The translations under genes were made by a program, and so were the position numbers. Below the pieces are notes generated by a model. The model worked only from the letters and a program-made list of their open reading frames with translations. It did no database searches and was not told the DNA's origin. From Rhodocyclaceae bacterium UBA1310 (GTDB lineage: Bacteria > Pseudomonadota > Gammaproteobacteria > Burkholderiales > Rhodocyclaceae), in the NCBI GenBank assembly GCA_002307175.1, contig DBTS01000060.1, forward strand, positions 1 through 5,388: a stretch of DNA of 5,388 bases, in the 5' to 3' direction. Shown piece after piece: positions 1 through 5,388 of the stretch (the first letter of the stretch is position 1; the number at the start of each line of letters is the position of its first letter).

Positions 1-24
1 GTAAGATCATGAACAGCTTCTAAG
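1..24 (-). repeat. Dispersed intergenic repeat, copy A (end of element, cut by window edge)
   Basis: The reverse complement of these 24 bases matches 5256-5279 at 22 of 24 positions, differing only at two single bases. Only the gene-proximal end of the element is seen; the rest should lie to the left of the window. It stops 9 bases before the start codon of the binding-protein gene, so that gene's promoter and mRNA leader probably lie in or beyond the element. It is closer to the right-hand copy (22/24) than to the middle copy (about 16/24). Confidence 0.8.
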
Positions 25-33
25 CCCTGAACC

Positions 34-1074
34 ATGCATCCACCCCCCTTCCTCACCCGCTCTTCAAAGCCCCGGCTGATCAAGGCAGCCAGGCATCTGC
101 TGCTCGGTGCGCTCTGCACGCTTGCCCTGCCCTGCCTGGCCATCAACGCTACCGGCAGGCCCCTGATCTTTCGTTCTGCCGACGTACACCCGGAAGATTA
201 TCCAACGGTTCAGGCCATGCTATTCATGAACCAGCAGATGCAGCGGGCTTCCGGAGGGCGCCTCGGCATCAAGGTGTTTCCCGGTGGGCTGCTTGGCGAC
301 GAGGCCCCACTCCTGCAGCTGGTACAGTCGGGAGAACTCGACATGAACCGGGTATCCATCCAGGCGCTTGATTCCATCGCACCACTCACCCGCGTTTTTT
401 CCCTGCCCTACCTGTTTCGCGACACCGACCATCTGCACAAAGTGCTCGACGGCCCCATCGGCAGGGAGGTTCTTGATTCGCTGCCGCAGCATGGTCTGAT
501 CGGCCTCGCCTACTATGATGGCGGAAGCCGGAACATCTATTCCTCCCGCAAGCCGATCCGCAAACTTGAGGACATGAAAAACCTCAACATCCGCGTGCAG
601 CCCTCGGCCATGTCACTCTCGGTATTTGATGCGCTCGGTGCACGCCCCGTCCGCCTGCCATTTGCCCTCACCGGCAAAGCCCTGAGCAACGGCCTGATCG
701 ATGCAGCAGAGAACAACCTTCCTTCCTACGTCAGCACCGAACATTACCGGTATGCCCCCTACCTCTCGATGACCCACCACACGATGTCGCCCGATGTTCT
801 GGTGATGTCAAAGATCTCCTGGGACAAACTCTCACCCGCCGACCAGGGCATCATCCGCAAGGCCGCACGCGATTCCGTCAAGGTCATGCGCGAGATGTGG
901 CAGCAGCACGAGGATCACGTCGAAGCCACACTCAAACTCGCCGGGGTCCAGCGGAATGAATTGCCCATGGCCCAACTGCGCCGCTTCGCGCAGGCTGTCC
1001 AGCCAATCTATGCCGAATATGCAGGGCTTCCCGAACAGCAGGCTCTGATCAAACGTATCCGGGACACGCGATGA
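34..1074 (+). CDS. TRAP-type periplasmic solute-binding protein, DctP family
   Basis: A 346-residue secreted binding protein, about the usual DctP length. The N-terminus is a Sec signal peptide: basic stretch to about residue 20, hydrophobic core 22-33, likely cleavage after CLA at 36. C34 is preceded by A-L-P, which is not a proper lipobox, so a soluble periplasmic protein is more likely than a lipoprotein. Family marks are FPGGLLGDE (82-90), the QSGELDM block (98-104), PYLFRD (125-130), R166 in GGSRNIYS, R187 in NIRVQPS (in this family the arginine that usually binds the substrate carboxylate) and AAENNLPSY (224-232). The ligand is therefore probably an organic acid, but which one cannot be read. 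Two in-frame stops (10-12 and 28-30) rule out an upstream start; no clear Shine-Dalgarno precedes the ATG. The stop overlaps the next gene's start (ATGA). With no dctQ/dctM visible and a sensor kinase downstream, I infer a sensing role; uptake through a permease encoded elsewhere remains possible. Confidence 0.93.
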   Translation: MHPPPFLTRSSKPRLIKAARHLLLGALCTLALPCLAINATGRPLIFRSADVHPEDYPTVQAMLFMNQQMQRASGGRLGIKVFPGGLLGDEAPLLQLVQSGELDMNRVSIQALDSIAPLTRVFSLPYLFRDTDHLHKVLDGPIGREVLDSLPQHGLIGLAYYDGGSRNIYSSRKPIRKLEDMKNLNIRVQPSAMSLSVFDALGARPVRLPFALTGKALSNGLIDAAENNLPSYVSTEHYRYAPYLSMTHHTMSPDVLVMSKISWDKLSPADQGIIRKAARDSVKVMREMWQQHEDHVEATLKLAGVQRNELPMAQLRRFAQAVQPIYAEYAGLPEQQALIKRIRDTR

Positions 1075-3512
1075 ACCGGGCGTACCTGCATCGGCTCTCA
1101 TCCAGGCTGAGCCAATGGCTCAATGCCACGCCAATCCAGAAGCGCCTGCATTATCTGACCTTGCTGAATGTAACAGGCCTGGTGTTGCTGCTCTCTCTGG
1201 GCCTGTTGAGCAGCGTGATCAAGGACAGTTATTTTCAGTCACTCGAACAGCTCAGCACGCAGCAGCGCCAGATCCAGCACTTCAACGCCGAAACGGCACG
1301 CCTGCAGGTGAGCATCCAGAACTACATGGGCTCTTCCGATCCGGCTCTCAAGCAGCAGATCGACAGGATCACCGCCCCACTGTTTCAGGAACTCTCCACG
1401 ACAGAACAACACCAAAATGATTACAGTGCTGACCTGCATGCCCTGCATGAATCCCTGAATACCTTCATCAACGGCTACCAGGAGCTCAAGGCAGTCAACC
1501 TGGAGATTGACCGCACCTATCAAAACGAGCTCCTTGTTCCCAGCCGGCGCGCGGCCGAACTACTATCCATTGCAACAGACAAACTGGGCGGCAACAAAAA
1601 ACACCTGTTGAACATGAGTTCGGCGGTTGCCGTCGATGCCTTTATCGAAGCACTCCTCAACATCAATGCCTATTACGCCAACCGCGAAACCACGATCAGC
1701 CTGAATACACGCACTTCCCTCGAGCGGATCACGCAACTCATCCCACTCCTGCGCAGCATGTCTGCCAACCGTGTGGAGCAGGAAGCTTTCGACGCACTGC
1801 AGCGGCAGATCAACACCATGATCTCGGGTCTCGGCAAGCTGCAAAGCAGCTATGCCAAACGCAACCGCGTTCTCGAAACAAAGATCGAGGGCAGCCAGCG
1901 CGCCATTTCCCACACTGCAGACATCCTTGATGAACGTTACGTCGCGACCGAAGAACAGCTGCGCGCAAGTTACTCTTCCCGCCTCGCAGCACTCAACAGC
2001 ATGGCCATTGCCATCAGCATCTTCGTCATCATCCTGACTTTTGTTTTCAGCGAACTCGTTTTTACCTCCATCAGCACACCACTCGTCGACCTCCTGAAAT
2101 CGGTCAAAGCCTTTTCAAATGGCCACTTCGATCACCCTATCCCCAAGGATGGGCAACACGAACTCGGCCTCCTCGCTGCGGGGCTGAGGGATTTCCGCAG
2201 CAGTGCTCTGCAGCGCATGGCCGCCGAGCAGGCTTTGCGCGACAGCGAAGAACGGTTTCGCGCACTCTCGGATATGTCCAGTGATTTTTTCTGGGAGCAA
2301 AACGAATTTCTTGAATTCACGGTACTATCGGGCCGCAAGGCAGCCCAGCTGCAATCCTGTAACGCTTTGAACATTGGCATGAAAGTGTGGGAAAACCCTC
2401 TCAACACGGGTTATGAAGGTGCATGGGAACAATTGCAGCGACAGCTGCATGCGCAGCAAGCCTTCCGCAATTTCGAATACGCGTTAAGAATGCCCGATGC
2501 GTCGCTGCTGTATCTCCTTGTCAATGGAGACCCCATTTTTGACGCAGAGGGGCATTTCAAGGGATATCGGGGCACGGCCAAGGATATTTCCGCACAGAAG
2601 GCCACCGAAGCCGAAATTCGCCTGCTCAACCAGACACTCGAACAACGCGTCATCGAACGCACCCGGGAATTGCGCGAATCGAACGAGCAGCTGTCACAGG
2701 CAATGGAACAACTTGTCCAGAGCGAAAAACTCGCCTCACTGGGCAATCTCGTGGCGGGTGTAGCGCATGAGCTGAACACCCCGCTCGGCAATGCCCTGAT
2801 TGCCACAACTTCACTGCGTGATCAGGTCGGTGAGCTGGACCGGCGTGTCTCCGAAAACAGTCTGCGCAAATCAGATCTGCTGGATTTCATTGCAAGCGCG
2901 CGCCAAGGCTGCCGGCTGGTGGAAAGCAACGCCCAGCGCGCCGTCTCCCTGATTGCAAACTTCAAACAAGTGGCGGTTGATCAGACCAGTGCCCAGCGCC
3001 GCAGCTTTGACCTGCGCCAGACTGTGCAGGAAGTCATCAGCACGCTAAACCCCAGCCTGCGCAAACACTCGTTCGAAGTAACCGTCGATATTCCAGCCGA
3101 CCTTGTACTCAACAGTTATCCCGGCCCACTGGATCAGGTCATCACCAACATCATCACCAATGCCACCATTCACGCCTATGCGGTTGGGCAGTCGGGCTCG
3201 CTGCTCATCCACGCAGCGCCTCTGGGCAATGATCAGGTGGAGCTTCTCATCGCAGACACCGGTCAGGGAATCCCAACTGATAAGCTCGGCAAGGTGTTTG
3301 ACCCGTTCTTCACCACACGCCTTGGCCAAGGAGGAAGCGGGCTGGGCCTGTATATCGTCTACAACATCGTCACCAGCCTGCTGGGCGGCTCCATTCAGTT
3401 GCTCAGCGTCCCGGATGCAGGCACCTGTTTTGTCATCCGCCTGCCACTGGAAGCACCGCACGCCGATGTTGCGGACCCGGATGTGCGTGACTCGACGAGC
3501 CACCCTGGCTAA
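1071..3512 (+). CDS. Membrane sensor histidine kinase (helical periplasmic sensor, HAMP, PAS, HisKA, HATPase)
   Basis: An 813-residue inner-membrane kinase. Order: TM1 about 31-50; periplasmic region about 51-308, predicted helical and rich in Q, L and A, without an obvious Cache or PAS fold; TM2 about 309-330; HAMP about 331-385; PAS about 393-508, ending in the typical YRGTAKDIS; coiled coil about 509-555; HisKA with phosphoacceptor H566 in VAHELNTPLGN; HATPase with N box N697, G1 DTGQGIP (729-735), F box FDPFFTT (743-749) and G2 GGSGLGLYIV (754-763). All catalytic motifs are intact. There is no receiver or Hpt domain, so it needs a separate response regulator, which is not in this window. 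The start overlaps the binding-protein stop by 4 bases, indicating translational coupling, and only a weak ribosome site is seen. A long helical periplasmic domain with an adjacent binding protein resembles the TorS-TorT arrangement; I infer that the DctP-like protein presents ligand to this domain. The HisKA region is of the DctB/NtrB-like sort, but the regulated genes are unknown. Confidence 0.95.
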   Translation: MNRAYLHRLSSRLSQWLNATPIQKRLHYLTLLNVTGLVLLLSLGLLSSVIKDSYFQSLEQLSTQQRQIQHFNAETARLQVSIQNYMGSSDPALKQQIDRITAPLFQELSTTEQHQNDYSADLHALHESLNTFINGYQELKAVNLEIDRTYQNELLVPSRRAAELLSIATDKLGGNKKHLLNMSSAVAVDAFIEALLNINAYYANRETTISLNTRTSLERITQLIPLLRSMSANRVEQEAFDALQRQINTMISGLGKLQSSYAKRNRVLETKIEGSQRAISHTADILDERYVATEEQLRASYSSRLAALNSMAIAISIFVIILTFVFSELVFTSISTPLVDLLKSVKAFSNGHFDHPIPKDGQHELGLLAAGLRDFRSSALQRMAAEQALRDSEERFRALSDMSSDFFWEQNEFLEFTVLSGRKAAQLQSCNALNIGMKVWENPLNTGYEGAWEQLQRQLHAQQAFRNFEYALRMPDASLLYLLVNGDPIFDAEGHFKGYRGTAKDISAQKATEAEIRLLNQTLEQRVIERTRELRESNEQLSQAMEQLVQSEKLASLGNLVAGVAHELNTPLGNALIATTSLRDQVGELDRRVSENSLRKSDLLDFIASARQGCRLVESNAQRAVSLIANFKQVAVDQTSAQRRSFDLRQTVQEVISTLNPSLRKHSFEVTVDIPADLVLNSYPGPLDQVITNIITNATIHAYAVGQSGSLLIHAAPLGNDQVELLIADTGQGIPTDKLGKVFDPFFTTRLGQGGSGLGLYIVYNIVTSLLGGSIQLLSVPDAGTCFVIRLPLEAPHADVADPDVRDSTSHPG

Positions 3513-3557
3513 GTGCCACTCAATGCTGTTTATACCCTGTCGCGATAAAGCACCAGT

Positions 3558-3576
3558 TGAGCCCAAAAGCGGCTCA
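3558..3576. other. Short perfect stem (TGAGCC / GGCTCA) inside copy B
   Basis: Six perfect base pairs (3558-3563 with 3571-3576) enclose a 7-base loop containing AAAA. It lies between the convergent genes and could help end transcription, but neither strand has a T-run after it, so I do not call it an intrinsic terminator. Confidence 0.35.
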
Positions 3577-3627
3577 GAAACCAGCGTTTATTGAGTTTGC
3601 GCCCTCACAGGCGAAGTCTCACAATCG

Positions 3628-3639
3628 GCGCAATTGCGC
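3628..3639. repeat. 12-base perfect palindrome GCGCAATTGCGC
   Basis: A perfect 12-base inverted repeat lying in the part of copy B that is longer than in copy C. It could be a protein-binding half-site pair or a fold-back relic; nothing nearby favours either. Confidence 0.4.
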
Positions 3640-3692
3640 TACCGGAGTTTCAGGCCCGATTACGCCTTCGCAGAAATATCGCAAGCAGCTTC

Positions 3693-4433
3693 TCAAACGA
3701 GATAGCTTTGCAGACGGCTCTCGATCAGACGCGGATTGTCACCATGTGAAATGCATAAAATACCATCCAGCACCATTTCACGCACAGCCACCTGGCGCGA
3801 CAAAAGAGCCTGCAGTTTCTTGGCAATCGGCAAAAACAGAAGGTTGGCAGACCCTACACCATAGATGGTCGCCACAAATGCAACAGCAATGCCGGCACCC
3901 AGCTTTGAAGGATCGCTAAGATTTTCCATCACGTGGATCAGCCCGAGCACAGCACCAAGAATCCCGATCGTCGGGGCATAGCCGCCAGCAGATTCCCAGA
4001 TTTTGGTCGCCTGCTTCATGTTCGACTCCCACGCGCTGATATCGACTTCCATGACATCCCGGATACTGTCCGGCTCAATCCCGTCGACGAGCATCTGCAG
4101 GCCCTTCTGCACATACGGGTCAGGCTGTCCGTCGATTCTGGCCTCCAGAGCAAGCAGGCCTTCCTTGCGGGCAATACTGCTCCACGTCACGATCTCGGAG
4201 ATCGTGTTGTGCATGTCTATTCTGGGGGGAAAGAATGCCCAGCCCACCATCCGCACGCCCTGTGCAAAGGTATGCCACGGGCTTTGCAGCATGACAGCGC
4301 CCAGCGTTCCACCAATGACAATCAGAAACGCAGTCGGCTGCACCAGCGAACCGATATGTCCGCCTTCCAGAAGCTGCCCCAGCATGATGGCCAACACCCC
4401 AACAACGATGCCCAAGATGCTGATGACATCCAT
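3693..4433 (-). CDS. motC: Flagellar motor stator protein, MotA family, MotC type
   Basis: A 246-residue inner-membrane proton-channel subunit of the flagellar stator; it works as a complex with a MotB-type protein anchored to peptidoglycan. Four membrane segments are visible: about 3-20, 33-50, 152-171 and 181-202. Cytoplasmic charged residues of the rotor interface are present in ARKEGLLALE (88-97; R89 and E97 match the R90 and E98 positions of E. coli MotA), and the functional prolines are P154 in YAPTIGILGAVLG and P202. It is shorter than E. coli MotA and matches the Pseudomonas MotC form in length, in the start MDV(I/L)S, in ARKEGLL and in DPYxxKGLQ. It starts 43 bases after fliA on the same strand with a good ribosome site, so the two are probably co-transcribed. 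No motB/motD follows: the gene runs straight into repeat B. The C-terminus ends in LQSYLV, so it appears full length despite the repeat overlapping the stop codon. The choice between motC and motA rests on remembered similarity. Confidence 0.93.
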   Translation of the reverse strand: MDVISILGIVVGVLAIMLGQLLEGGHIGSLVQPTAFLIVIGGTLGAVMLQSPWHTFAQGVRMVGWAFFPPRIDMHNTISEIVTWSSIARKEGLLALEARIDGQPDPYVQKGLQMLVDGIEPDSIRDVMEVDISAWESNMKQATKIWESAGGYAPTIGILGAVLGLIHVMENLSDPSKLGAGIAVAFVATIYGVGSANLLFLPIAKKLQALLSRQVAVREMVLDGILCISHGDNPRLIESRLQSYLV

Positions 4434-4440
4434 TCAACTA

Positions 4441-4451
4441 CTCTCTTTCCT
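4441..4451 (-). promoter_or_regulatory. Ribosome binding site of motC
   Basis: The - strand reads AGGAAAGAGAG ending 7 bases before the ATG. This purine-rich stretch fixes the motC start at 4433. No sigma-28-like promoter (TAAA...GCCGATAA) is seen in the 43-base gap, so transcription probably reads through from fliA. Confidence 0.6.
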
Positions 4452-4476
4452 GGTTTTGTTTATAACAGAAATCGAT

Positions 4477-5229
4477 TCAGGCTGCGTTGGCGCGCTGCGC
4501 CGGGCGTCGCCCCGTATCACGCCCTCCGGAGATCCGTGAGCGCAGCCGGGCAATGGCCTGGCTGTGCAACTGGCAAACACGCGATTCCGAAACTCCGAGC
4601 ACCTCGCCAATTTCCCGGAGATTCATATCTTCTTCATAATACAGACCCATCACCATTTTTTCACGCTCTGGGAGATCTTCGATCGCCTGCACCAGCACAT
4701 TGCGCATGTTCTGGTCTTCGAGAAGTGTCAAAGGATCCACGGCCTCTCCAATCATATGGCGTTCAAGGAAATCATCATCCTCTTCCTCGCCGAAATCTTC
4801 GAAGTACACAAGCTGATAGCCCCGGGCTTCCTGCAGCATTTTCTGATACTCACCGAGACTCATCCCCAGAGACTCGGCCAATTCACGCTCGGTCGGCTGG
4901 CGTCCGTGCTGCTGCTCCAGCGTATGCACGGCCACTTCGATGCGACGCATTTCGCGGCGCAACGAACGGGGCAGCCAATCATTCTCGCGCAGCCCGTCCA
5001 ACATGGCACCACGAATACGCTGCACAGCGTAAGTCTCAAACTGTGCGCCGAGCCCTTCCTCATAGCGTGAGATTGCGTCAAGCAGACCCAGCATGCCATT
5101 CTGGATGATGTCTTCCACCTGCACGCTCGCAGGCAGCTTGGCCATCAGATGATAGGCAATACGCTTGACCAATGGCGCATAGCGCGAAATGAGCTGGTCT
5201 TTATCCAATGTTCCGGCCGCGTTATACAT
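4477..5229 (-). CDS. fliA: Flagellar RNA polymerase sigma-28 factor FliA
   Basis: A 250-residue alternative sigma factor that directs RNA polymerase to late flagellar and chemotaxis promoters; in characterised systems it is held in check by the anti-sigma factor FlgM until the hook is finished. Region 2 spans about 13-85, with VEDIIQNGMLGLLDAISRYE and AVQRIRGAMLDGLREND; region 3 about 90-135, with RELAESLGMSLGEYQ; an acidic linker lies at 144-154; region 4 about 178-234, with LPEREKMVMGLYYEE and the helix-turn-helix LREIGEVLGVSESRVCQLHS typical of FliA. Length is normal for the family. The start is well set: an in-frame TGA lies at 5241-5239 and no other start codon occurs between it and this ATG. 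It is first of a visible pair with motC. In related bacteria flhF-flhG(fleN) usually lie just upstream; here the upstream space holds a repeat, and whatever lies beyond the right edge is unseen. Confidence 0.97.
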   Translation of the reverse strand: MYNAAGTLDKDQLISRYAPLVKRIAYHLMAKLPASVQVEDIIQNGMLGLLDAISRYEEGLGAQFETYAVQRIRGAMLDGLRENDWLPRSLRREMRRIEVAVHTLEQQHGRQPTERELAESLGMSLGEYQKMLQEARGYQLVYFEDFGEEEDDDFLERHMIGEAVDPLTLLEDQNMRNVLVQAIEDLPEREKMVMGLYYEEDMNLREIGEVLGVSESRVCQLHSQAIARLRSRISGGRDTGRRPAQRANAA

Positions 5230-5233
5230 CTTG

Positions 5234-5241
5234 CTCTCTCA
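5234..5241 (-). promoter_or_regulatory. Probable ribosome binding site of fliA
   Basis: The - strand reads TGAGAGAG, with GAGAG ending 4 bases before the ATG: close spacing and a partial anti-Shine-Dalgarno match. It overlaps the in-frame TGA. No convincing sigma-70, sigma-54 (GGCAC-N5-TTGCA type) or sigma-28 promoter was found between here and the right edge. Confidence 0.45.
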
Positions 5242-5253
5242 TTTCAAAAGTCG

Positions 5254-5388
5254 GTCTAAGAAGCTGTCCATGATCTTACTGCGAAGGCGTGATCGGGCCT
5301 CATGCGCTGCTCGAAATCCTCATTTATCCCCATAAACTGCGGTTTCTGCGCTGCTCTTCACTGCGCTGAGGGCCTCTCGCTACAGTGC
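5254..5388 (+). repeat. Dispersed intergenic repeat, copy C (most complete)
   Basis: This copy runs from GTCTAAGAAGCTG to at least TCGCTACAG at 5385 and perhaps past the edge. Its first 47 bases align to copy B (about 37/47), and 5256-5279 aligns to copy A (22/24), both inverted. It fills nearly the whole region upstream of fliA, whose start is 26 bases from its inner end, so it must hold or displace the fliA promoter unless fliA is read from further upstream. Stop codons occur in the frames I read, so it is not a normal gene. Confidence 0.8.
5304..5356 (+). repeat. Hairpin framed by a 9-base direct repeat inside copy C
   Basis: GCGCTGCTC occurs at 5304-5312 and again at 5348-5356. Between them, 5313-5327 can pair with 5332-5346 around a CCCC loop: ten Watson-Crick pairs, two G-T pairs and three mismatches, with a perfect TTTAT/ATAAA top and GAAA/TTTC base. 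A third partial copy, GCGCTG, is at 5363-5368. The layout suggests a structured small repeat of the REP/MITE sort, though no class is established. Confidence 0.5.

Larger units (their letters stand above)
3513..3692. other. Convergent intergenic region between the kinase and motC
   Basis: These 180 bases separate two genes that run towards each other, so no promoter is required. Almost all of it is accounted for by the diverged repeat copy B. A bidirectional terminator would be expected, but no hairpin followed by a T-run was found on either strand; the best stem is at 3558-3576. Confidence 0.7.
3537..3698 (-). repeat. Dispersed intergenic repeat, copy B (diverged, with longer middle)
   Basis: Read on the - strand, 3698-3652 aligns without gaps to 5254-5300 at about 37 of 47 positions, and the core 3652-3673 matches 5279-5300 at 21 of 22. 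Further along, the AATAAAC...GGTTTCTG segment also aligns (about 18/24), and a short TCGC-ACAG block at 3537-3545 matches the far end at 5377-5385. The stretch between the core and the AATAAAC segment is about 59 bases here against about 30 in copy C, so the middle has gained or kept extra sequence. The element begins inside the last motC codons: its first bases overlap the TGA stop. The core is firm; the outer limits are approximate. Confidence 0.75.

Noticed and set aside
121..144. Lipoprotein signal in the binding protein (C34)
   Set aside because: The residues before the cysteine are A-L-P, which does not fit the lipobox pattern; ordinary signal peptidase cleavage after A36 fits better.
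3045..3566. - strand open frame over the kinase C-terminus
   Set aside because: It is antisense to the well-conserved HATPase domain and has no family features.
3558..3576. Intrinsic terminator between the convergent genes
   Set aside because: The 6-base stem is real, but neither side has a T-run, so terminator function is not supported.
3557..3919. + strand open frame starting in the intergenic region
   Set aside because: It starts in repeat B and runs antisense into the motC 3' end; no motif, no ribosome site.
4564..5070. + strand open frame inside fliA
   Set aside because: It is antisense to fliA regions 2-4; the translation is a low-information shadow.
3933..5108. Long + strand open frame (391 codons) across motC and fliA
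   Set aside because: It lies antisense to two genes with clear family motifs, its translation is rich in R, P, H and S with no recognisable domain, and it has no ribosome site. It is a shadow of GC-rich coding sequence.
5242..5388. Sigma-54, sigma-70 or sigma-28 promoter for fliA
   Set aside because: No convincing paired boxes with correct spacing were found on the - strand; naming one would be guesswork.
1..5388. IS element, composite transposon or CRISPR array
   Set aside because: No transposase or cas-like gene and no regularly spaced repeats; the three repeat copies are irregularly placed and two are in the opposite orientation to the third.

Overview
The window suggests a polarly flagellated proteobacterium. 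FliA and the MotC-type stator protein look like those of beta- and gammaproteobacteria, and a Rhodocyclales-like betaproteobacterium is my best guess; no 16S or other taxonomic marker is present, so this is only an impression. Four complete protein genes fill most of the sequence, in two converging pairs. There are no tRNA or rRNA genes, no CRISPR array and no recognisable transposase.

Left part (34-3512, + strand): a TRAP-type (DctP family) periplasmic solute-binding protein is followed, with a 4-base ATGA overlap, by a large membrane sensor histidine kinase. The kinase has an all-helical periplasmic domain, HAMP, PAS, coiled coil, HisKA and HATPase. No TRAP permease genes (dctQ/dctM) and no response regulator are visible, so the pair looks like a sensing unit in which the binding protein reports ligand to the kinase, in the manner known for TorT-TorS, rather than part of a transporter.

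Right part (5229-3693, - strand): fliA (flagellar sigma-28) is followed after 43 bases by a motA-family stator gene most like motC. The chemotaxis genes that separate fliA from motC in Pseudomonas, and the motB/motD partner expected after motC, are absent here.

The unexplained structure is a dispersed intergenic repeat of about 130-160 bp, present three times: cut by the left edge just before the binding-protein gene (- orientation), between the convergent kinase and motC genes (- orientation, diverged), and upstream of fliA running to the right edge (+ orientation). The same end of the element (AGAAGCTG side) always abuts a gene boundary: 9 bases before the binding-protein start, 26 bases before the fliA start, and overlapping the motC stop. 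The outer two copies therefore form an inverted pair around the whole 5.2 kb block, and the middle and right copies form an inverted pair around fliA-motC. The element has a hairpin flanked by a 9-base direct repeat and no convincing coding capacity. It is the most interesting item in the window.
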